Below the pieces are notes generated by a model. That model was given only the letters and a program-made list of their open reading frames with translations, had not been told where the DNA came from and did not search any database. Below, piece by piece: positions 57,780 to 64,000 of a stretch of DNA of 64,000 nt. The stretch covers positions 94,879,501 to 94,943,500 of the forward strand of contig CM060831.1 of assembly GCA_030762175.1 (NCBI GenBank), written 5' to 3'. This DNA is from Metallyticus violacea (taxonomy: Eukaryota; Arthropoda; Insecta; Mantodea; Metallyticidae). Numbering within the stretch: the first letter of the stretch is position 1; every line of letters begins with the position of its first letter. Made by a program: the position numbers and the translations under genes.

Positions 57780-58060
57780 ACCGCAACACTTGGCCGAGGT
57801 CATTAAGACGCGGACTCGTGAGCGGGAGGTCTGGGGTTCGAATCCCGCTAGGACCGTCCTCCCTGAATGAGGTTTTTTCCAGGTTTTCCAGGTTTTCCTT
57901 GGCAAATGCCGTGGAGGTACCCTAAACTTAGGCCTGGAACGTGTCCTTCCTTAAAAAAATCCTTTCCCAATTTACCATTTCATTTCATGTATCATCCAGT
58001 GTTCACAGCCTGTGGTGTCTCCTAGTAAAAACGGGCGTTAAACACCATTAAAAAAAATCA
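57780..58060 (+). mobile_element. SINE family 1 copy inside right foldback arm, with 13 bp target duplication
   Basis: ATATTTATTTAAA occurs at 57767-57779 and 58061-58073. The SINE has a CpG-rich head (GCGGACTCGTGAGCGGGAGG, GGTTCGAATCCCGC) and the usual body. The left arm lacks it, so insertion came after the arms formed. Confidence 0.96.
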
Positions 58061-58545
58061 ATATTTATTTAAAGGATATATACCGATTTTTTGGTGAAAT
58101 ATTAACTGCCGAGTTTTGTTATGAAAAAACAAATATTTGTGTTATTAGAGCAATTTTTAAATTTTGGGTTTCAGGTAAAACCCCACTCCTAGTCGTCCTA
58201 TTACCCTGATTTTGATTTTCAGAAACTATATTTTTTATTTTGTTTAAATGGTTTATACGGAGTTTATTTTAGAAAAAATAAATATTAATGCCATTAGAAC
58301 GGTTTTTAAAGTTTGGGTTACAGTTAAACCCCCCTCCTAATAGTCCGATTTTACTGATTTTTGAAACTATTTTTTTGTTTTATTTTAATGGAATTTCCAG
58401 GTTTTTCCTTTAAAAAATAAAATTGTGGCCACTGGAGTAATTTTTCCTCTTTTTCTTTTTCTTTTTATGTTTCGCTTTAGATTAACCCCCACTCCCAATG
58501 GTCTAATTTTGCTGGTCATTGAACTGGACAAATCTTTGTTGATTG

Positions 58546-59200
58546 TACACACCCACACACACACACATCTTTTTTTTTCATTGTCGTTTTCGGTATGTTG
58601 TAGGTATGATCGATGGAGATTTGAAGAAATTGTTCAAAAATCGCTTCATGGATCCATTTGCAATAGCTGTATGCTACAAACCACTAATTCACTAATATCC
58701 CTTTCTGAATATCTTGTTCCAGTGAAGCAGGCGAAGCGTTTGAAAACTGTTCCCTAATTAATCAGTATTTCCCAGCCTTTTTTCATGGAATACCATATTT
58801 AATTTACAATACCATCAAGGCCTAGCACATCGTAGGAAGGAAAAAAGTATTCAATCATATGATAGTAAACAATTGTGTTCAAGTAAGTTATAGTTATTGT
58901 GTATATATAATGATAAAGGATAAATGTGTTATTAGCTTATTAATAACAAAAACAAGTTAAATATGCTCAAATACTTGTATATTATATCATATTGACAAAG
59001 AACAATATACCATTGAAAAACAGTGTAATCATTCTCAAATACACATAATAATAACAAACTAGTGTTAATATCAAAAACTGTTAAATCATACGTATGCAAG
59101 TTGTAGTTATATCTGGTCATAATGATAGTGATAAAAGATCAAATGTATTATTAATGGGATGCTTAAGCTTGAATCTTTGAAACTAGCTTTTTTATATATA

Positions 59201-59253
<53 letters not shown>

Positions 59254-60587
59254 TTTGAGTTTACTCAAGTTTAGTCCAAGGTGACCTGTACATATAATCT
59301 GCTTTTGTTTTTTATTTAAAGAACAGAAAACTCGTGTTCGCTTCAAAAGCTTAACGGCTATGTCAGTAAGCGAGCTTTCTCGTATCGCGCTTTAAATCAA
59401 ACGCCAAGCGAAAGTTTCGAAATATGTTTTTCATGCCGTGTCACGTGAACGATATCTGTCAGAACTGTTGACAAAGAGTTTCGATCAGAAAACTGATATC
59501 TAATCGTATTATGAAGAGCCAATTTCTTCTGTGAAGTTATTAATCAACCTAGAGCAGTAATTTCTAATGTTCTGTAGCATATCAGGATTAAGCCATCGCT
59601 CATTCTCTTTAATTACCTTTTCCAGATTCTATCATTACCATTGGAAGCCTGCGTATATAGCGTTCGCTTTGTCTTAAACTACAGTGAGGTTATTTGAGTT
59701 ACGGGCCGCCTAAGCGCGTCTGCTTACTGGGAAAGCGCAACGGCCGCAATCGGATAAAGGGAGGGAGAATTGTCGCGCTTAAAGTTAGTATTTTATTTTA
59801 GTATTTATAATTTTAACGAAAGCATATAAGGAACTCCTATTTAAAACTGATAATAATAAGTAATAACTGTTACCAAAGATGTAAAAATTTCCCCTCAATG
59901 GTAGTACATTGCCGGCAAACGCTTACGCCTTTCTTTGAATGGCATATATCTTTCCTTCCGTATGAATACATTCTTGTCATTGAGAGATCCTGTCTCTTGC
60001 GAAATGCCTTACTACTTCTTTACAAGAATCCGTTTTCATATATAATGAATAGGGTGGGAAGGGGGGAGGGTCCCGACCTGTTCAGATGCATGAGCTCTGC
60101 GAACCCGTGGCACTTCTAACATTACTAGAAGTGTAACTGCTCGAACCCCTCCTTTCGGAAAATTGTCCGGACTTGGTTGAACTCGATGTCGCAATGATAC
60201 AAAACTCGTGCGATATTAAGAACGCCATTGTGTGACTTAGTAGGCAACGTTAGGGAGCCTCCTCAAGAGTTCGGGTTACTCACCTGCGAGTTGAGAAGGC
60301 TCATGATTGATTAAGCCGTCCTATCAGCTGGGAGGTAGACTGGATCATCTGCAGCAAGCAGCGTATCTTCTTCCATCTGCCGAGGAATCGGGGTGATTGG
60401 TTGAGGCCGGTCCGAAAATGTCCCCAGAAGACTCTGAAGGGGGGGGGGGAGATCAGTTTTAATTCTTATATATCGGCCTATGGAAAGACGAGGGGCTTTC
60501 CCAGGTATCGGATGGAACAAGCAGGGATGCTTTACTGCATGTATCGTATATAAAAAGCAATACTTCAAAACTATATATAATAGCATA
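58546..60587. other. Intergenic, no gene recognised; (TA)n at 59200-59250
   Basis: AT-rich to about 59600, then CpG-richer. A minus-strand consensus donor CAG|GTGAGT lies at about 60280, preceded by an ATG frame of seven codons (MSLLNSQ), but no acceptor or partner exon was found. Confidence 0.35.
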
Positions 60588-61864
60588 TGAGATGGTATCC
60601 AGAATATTCGGGACTGGTGCTGTCATCTGGTCAAAAACTTACTTTGAGACTATTGACTGCCGTCACCCCCGAAGTAATTCCCTTCCACACGTATACACCG
60701 GTCCCAGCGATTTTACCATTTTCCAAGTGCATTTTGGAAGGCATGTTCTATGAGGGTGTTTAGCCAGACAGCGTTTCTTCTTGAATCCTCTCAATTGTGT
60801 CGAACCGACGTCCTTTCAACTTGATTTTCAGTTTGGGGAATAGAACGAAGTCGCAGAGTGCCAAATCAGGCGAGTACGGGGGTGGGGGGACAGCCTTTAT
60901 GTTGTTTTGCGCCAAAAAGCTCCTGGTGAATAAGGAATTGTGACAGAGCGCATTATCGTAATGCAACAGCCAGTTCTCTTGTCGCCAAAGTTCGGACCGT
61001 CGCAAAACGTCACAGTAGTACGTGGAATTCACTGTTTGATTTGGTGGGACGAATTCTTTGTGCACAATCCCCTTGGTATCAAAGAAAATGAAGAGCATGC
61101 TGTTGACTTTGCTCTTCACTTGTTTCGCTTTTTTTGGTCTTGGTGAGTTCGGGCTCCTTCACTGGTAAATTGTTTTGTCATAAGGGTACATCCAGCTCTC
61201 GTCGCCAGTGATGACCGTGGATAAGAAGGTTGGGTCATCGGATACGGCCTGACGAAGCACCGTGCAAACTTCAACACTCCGCGCCTTCTGATCAGCAGTC
61301 AGGATCCTTGGCACGAATTTTGCGGTGGCACGATGCATGCCCAATTCATCAGTTATAATTCGTTGCATGTCCCATAACCAATTCCCACTTCATGAGCAAG
61401 GTCTTCAATGGTTCGACGTCGATCCTCACGAACATGGTGTTGAACTTTGGCAACAATGTCAGGCGTTGTGCAGCTGATGGGCCTACCGATTTGAGCATCG
61501 TCTTCAATAACTGTACGGCCGGCCCTGAACCGAGCATGCCACTCACACTCACATGTATGGCTCATGCTTTGTCCCCCAAATACTTGTTGAATCATTGCGA
61601 GGGTCCCCGTAGCATTTTCCTCAATATTTGCACAGAATTTGATGCACACTCTCTGATCTATTCTTGGACCCATCGTAAAATCGCCACACACTACACATGT
61701 ATCATGAAAAATACTATAGAATCTCAACGCATCTACCCAGCTACATGAAACTTTAAACACTCACTCATCAGATGTGCTAGTGTTGCCACCTAGCGGTACA
61801 AAACTCTACTGCAACTACTGTCGAGATGGCAGCACCAGTCCCGAATGTTGTGGATACCACCTGG
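60588..61864 (-). mobile_element. Complete mariner-family transposon (1277 bp), transposase frameshifted
   Basis: Flanked by TA at 60586-60587 and 61865-61866. Inverted ends share TGGTATCCA.AA.ATTCGGG and ACTGGTGCTG. The minus-strand transposase begins MGPRIDQRVCIKFCANIEEN with the mariner HTH, then SMSHTCECEWHARFRAGRTV, RTIEDLAHEVGIGYGTC, ITGDESWMYPYDK (first Asp) and WLLHYDNALCH (second Asp). YSPDLALCDF has the third Asp, 34 residues after the second, the D,D34D spacing of mariners. It ends FPKLKIKLKGRRFDTIERIQ. At least two frame breaks (near 61355 and 61140) make it non-autonomous. It is the youngest-looking DNA transposon here. Confidence 0.93.
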
Positions 61865-61866
61865 TA

Positions 61867-62885
61867 AATAACGAAGAACAATTAGCACATATTGAAAGCA
61901 CCAAATAACACACAACGCAACTCACAACCACTCGCTGACAAAGACTCTCTCAAACTAACTACAAGCTGCCACCTGCAAATGCATTGTTACGGTTTTGACG
62001 ACTAGCTTCTTGCAGTATGCAGCCGCGCTCTGCCGGCCCATAACTGAAATAATACTATCGTAGAAATGTGGTGCTGTTTCTTTGCAGTTTTTTATTGAAG
62101 TTACTCAATGAACTGAAAGTATGAAGCTAAGTGTTCCATCCTACACAGCTACAAACGTCAGAGAACTCTGTTCCCAGGTTCATATTTATTATCTAAATCA
62201 GCAAGGAAAATCTGCAGTTCATGCCGGAGTTCAGAAATCCTGTTTTCTTTTGCAATTAGCTACATTTATGACTACTTTTTTTTGCATCTGGATAATAACA
62301 GACTGAGATTATATAATTCGTCAATATATCCACCGTATTTAAACCAGTTTTCGTCGTTGGTTGCTGTCTAAATGCAGCAGTGAATCAATTTGGTTGTGAG
62401 GAGCGAGATCATTTATTTTTGTTGCAATGCTACTGCGTTTTTCTCGTCATAGAACATGCTCTATCGAATTCCGACATTTACCCCAATCTGGGACAAGTCT
62501 GCAACTTATGTAGGTCGACAAATTAAGCTGAAGAGCATGTTGCAGCTTAATATTGTCCGCCATGAAACTTATTTTTCATATCACAGTATTATCGGAAAGG
62601 AACACTGGGCAACTGACTCTCCAAAGAAAAGACACGTTTCTCGAAAAAGTCTATATTCTTGTTTTGTAAACTGGCAGTGTTTAGAACACTAAGCTTATAG
62701 TATTTATTTTGTTAACCCTTAATAACAACTGCAGATTCTCAATTCCGAATTTTTGTGCTTTATGAACCCGGAGAACAAAAACGTTTCAGCTCATTAGATG
62801 CTCATTCCATATTAGTGACACCGCAACCTTCAAAATTCTAGCCTTAAAACATGCGGAAACGCATATGAAAGACAAAAAAATAATA
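61867..62885. other. Intergenic, unrecognised
   Basis: Frames at 62121-62306 and 62456-62692 show no known motif. Confidence 0.35.
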
Positions 62886-63742
62886 CCGAAAGTGCCAAAA
62901 AATGTATACACACTTTCTCAGTACATATCTATTTAATATACTTCATAGTTGGACCGAAAAACAACAGTAATGTGTAGTTTGATGTTCTGTAAACAGATGT
63001 GACTCACATTACGTTATGATAGCGTTGCTATATGACAGGTAAATCAACAATTAACAAATGAAGCCAAGATTATCGTATGATGTTCTGTAAACAGATGTGA
63101 CTCACATTCCGTTATGCTAGCGTTGCTACAACAAAACGGAACCAAGATTATCGTTTGAACAGCTGAAAGCAATTTTGAAGCGGTATTGGAAAACCGAGAA
63201 TGTTGTTGGAGTTCAAAGGCAATGCAGACGTGTGTACAGAACAGAACCGCCAACGCGAGTAACAGTTGCACGCATTTGAGGCAAATTTGAGACTCGTGGT
63301 ACCGTATGCGATGTTCACAAGGGCAGTTCTGGAAGACCTCGCACAGCAACAAGCCCCGCGCACTGGATCCAAGGCACTGGATAGGACGAAGAGGTCCGAT
63401 TGAGTTTCCACCGCGTTCTCTGGATCTAACTCCGTTGGACTTCTACCTTTGGGCAACTCTAAAGGATGTTATATACCGCAGAAAACCAGCTACACTGGCA
63501 GCACTTTGGGAAGAAATTGAAACGGCATATGTTGCAATCGCTGAGGTCATTTTCGCAAACGTTGCTCAACCAGTAGTTCAACGTACTCTCGACGTCGATG
63601 GTGGGAATTTTGAGCAACTGTTGTAACTGTAAAAGTCTAAGATGATTAGTGCTCATCATTTTCTGTTTGTGTGAATTCAGTTTTGTTATGTTAACGCAGT
63701 TTTTTCTTTGCTTGAAGTGTGTATACATTTTGGCACCCTCTG
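62886..63742 (+). mobile_element. DDE transposon deletion derivative (857 bp) with terminal repeats
   Basis: Flanked by TA (62884-62885; 63743-63744). Ends carry GTGCCAAAA(AA)TGTATACACACTT inverted. The N-terminal part reads LSFEQLKAILKRYWKTENVV, RRVYRTEPPTRVTVARI and a stop, then TRGTVCDVHKGSSGRPRTAT. It then jumps to WIGRRGPIEFPPRSLDLTPL, DFYLWATLKDVIYRRKPATL, ending QRTLDVDGGNFEQLL. The first catalytic blocks are missing and the join is out of frame. The family is the Tc1/mariner-superfamily group common in insects, like 46745-47401. Confidence 0.88.
62981..63160 (+). repeat. Tandem duplication inside the DDE derivative
   Basis: GATGTTCTGTAAACAGATGT and the 30 bp after it at 62981-63030 recur at 63079-63127. 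Each copy is followed by a CCAAGATTATCGT block, with about 20 bp indel between copies. Confidence 0.9.
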
Positions 63743-64000
63743 TATGTGGCAATGATACCTGATATGTATACGATTCACCTGGATGAAATTAACAAACAAT
63801 ATACCTAATCACTTCAGATTGTAAAGTATGGCTTCCCCAACTAAAAGAACCTCTAGTAATTACCAGCAATCACGCTGTTTACTGTCAACTTTGACCTCCA
63901 TCAGAGTGCAAAACCTAGACCTTGTTCCACAGAAGTATGGTGTAACACATTACAAGTGTATGAACCTGTAACTTGTAGTTATTAGTAGAATTCTGTTCCA
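63743..64000. other. Right edge of window, unrecognised
   Basis: No gene or repeat recognised. Confidence 0.4.

Larger units (their letters stand above)
52700..58545. mobile_element. Large foldback (long inverted repeat) structure, arms about 1.4 kb
   Basis: 52700-54050 and 56890-58545 are diverged reverse complements. Anchors: AATTTTGCT...CGCTTTAG(A/G)TTAA (right 58470-58510, left 52741-52780); CGATTTTCATTGACTTTGAA (right 57425) against TTCAAAGTCAATGAAAATCG (left 53558); and CAATAAAACA(A)AACATGTTAC (right 57335) against its complement at left 53620. The outer part of each arm has about four tandem monomers of some 130 bp. The middle (54050-56890) holds two SINEs and an inner hairpin. This is the layout of Foldback-type elements, whose long termini are tandemly repeated; a simple inverted duplication is the alternative. 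No transposase was recognised. Confidence 0.75.

Overview
The window is eukaryotic nuclear DNA, most likely from an insect with a large, repeat-rich genome. It is AT-rich and has very long introns. It carries degenerate mariner, Tc1, pogo/Tigger, hAT and PIF/Harbinger transposons, several non-LTR retrotransposons, Penelope-like elements with a GIY-YIG endonuclease, and several tRNA-derived SINE families. No bacterial features were seen. A hemimetabolous insect (cockroach or termite grade) would fit, but the order cannot be fixed from the sequence alone.

Only one host gene is firmly identified: the 5' half of SMU1, a spliceosomal WD40 protein, on the minus strand. Six coding exons lie at 32734-32759, 24640-24706, 20156-20299, 15052-15166, 8486-8674 and 5435-5664. 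Their phases agree at every junction and give 257 codons, running from the initiator Met through the LisH and CTLH region into the first WD40 repeat. The gene leaves the window on the left, and most of the WD40 propeller lies outside. Introns of 2.8-8.0 kb hold most of the repeats between 5.6 and 32.7 kb.

Layout: 1-5.4 kb is SMU1 intron with Penelope-like fragments and an AAA-ATPase-like pseudogene. 5.4-32.8 kb is the SMU1 exon-intron block, with an intronic hairpin element at 6 kb, a Tigger-like transposon at 9.2-11.0 kb, a LINE at 21.7-23.4 kb, an R2-like tail at 26.7 kb and a nested LINE pair at 29.1-30.5 kb. 33.0-35.6 kb has a mariner and then a Tc1 element, just upstream of the SMU1 start. 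36.7-41.7 kb has PIF/Harbinger, LINE and hAT remnants. 42-51 kb is mostly anonymous intergenic DNA with SINEs, a transposase deletion derivative and an 850 bp trinucleotide microsatellite. 52.6-58.6 kb is a large foldback structure with arms of about 1.4 kb built partly of tandem monomers of about 130 bp, with a second, nearly perfect hairpin inside it. 60.6-63.7 kb holds a complete but frameshifted mariner and a deletion derivative of another DDE transposon, both with recognisable terminal inverted repeats.

The most useful second-look items are: the foldback element and its inner palindrome; the intronic hairpin interrupted by a Penelope tail with a 12 bp target duplication; a tandem duplication that copied part of SMU1 exon 2 with its splice acceptor; a visible change in CpG content at the SMU1 5' end; and a composite of Penelope-like pieces around an AAA-ATPase-like fragment. 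All family assignments were made by reading motifs by eye; no database search was run.
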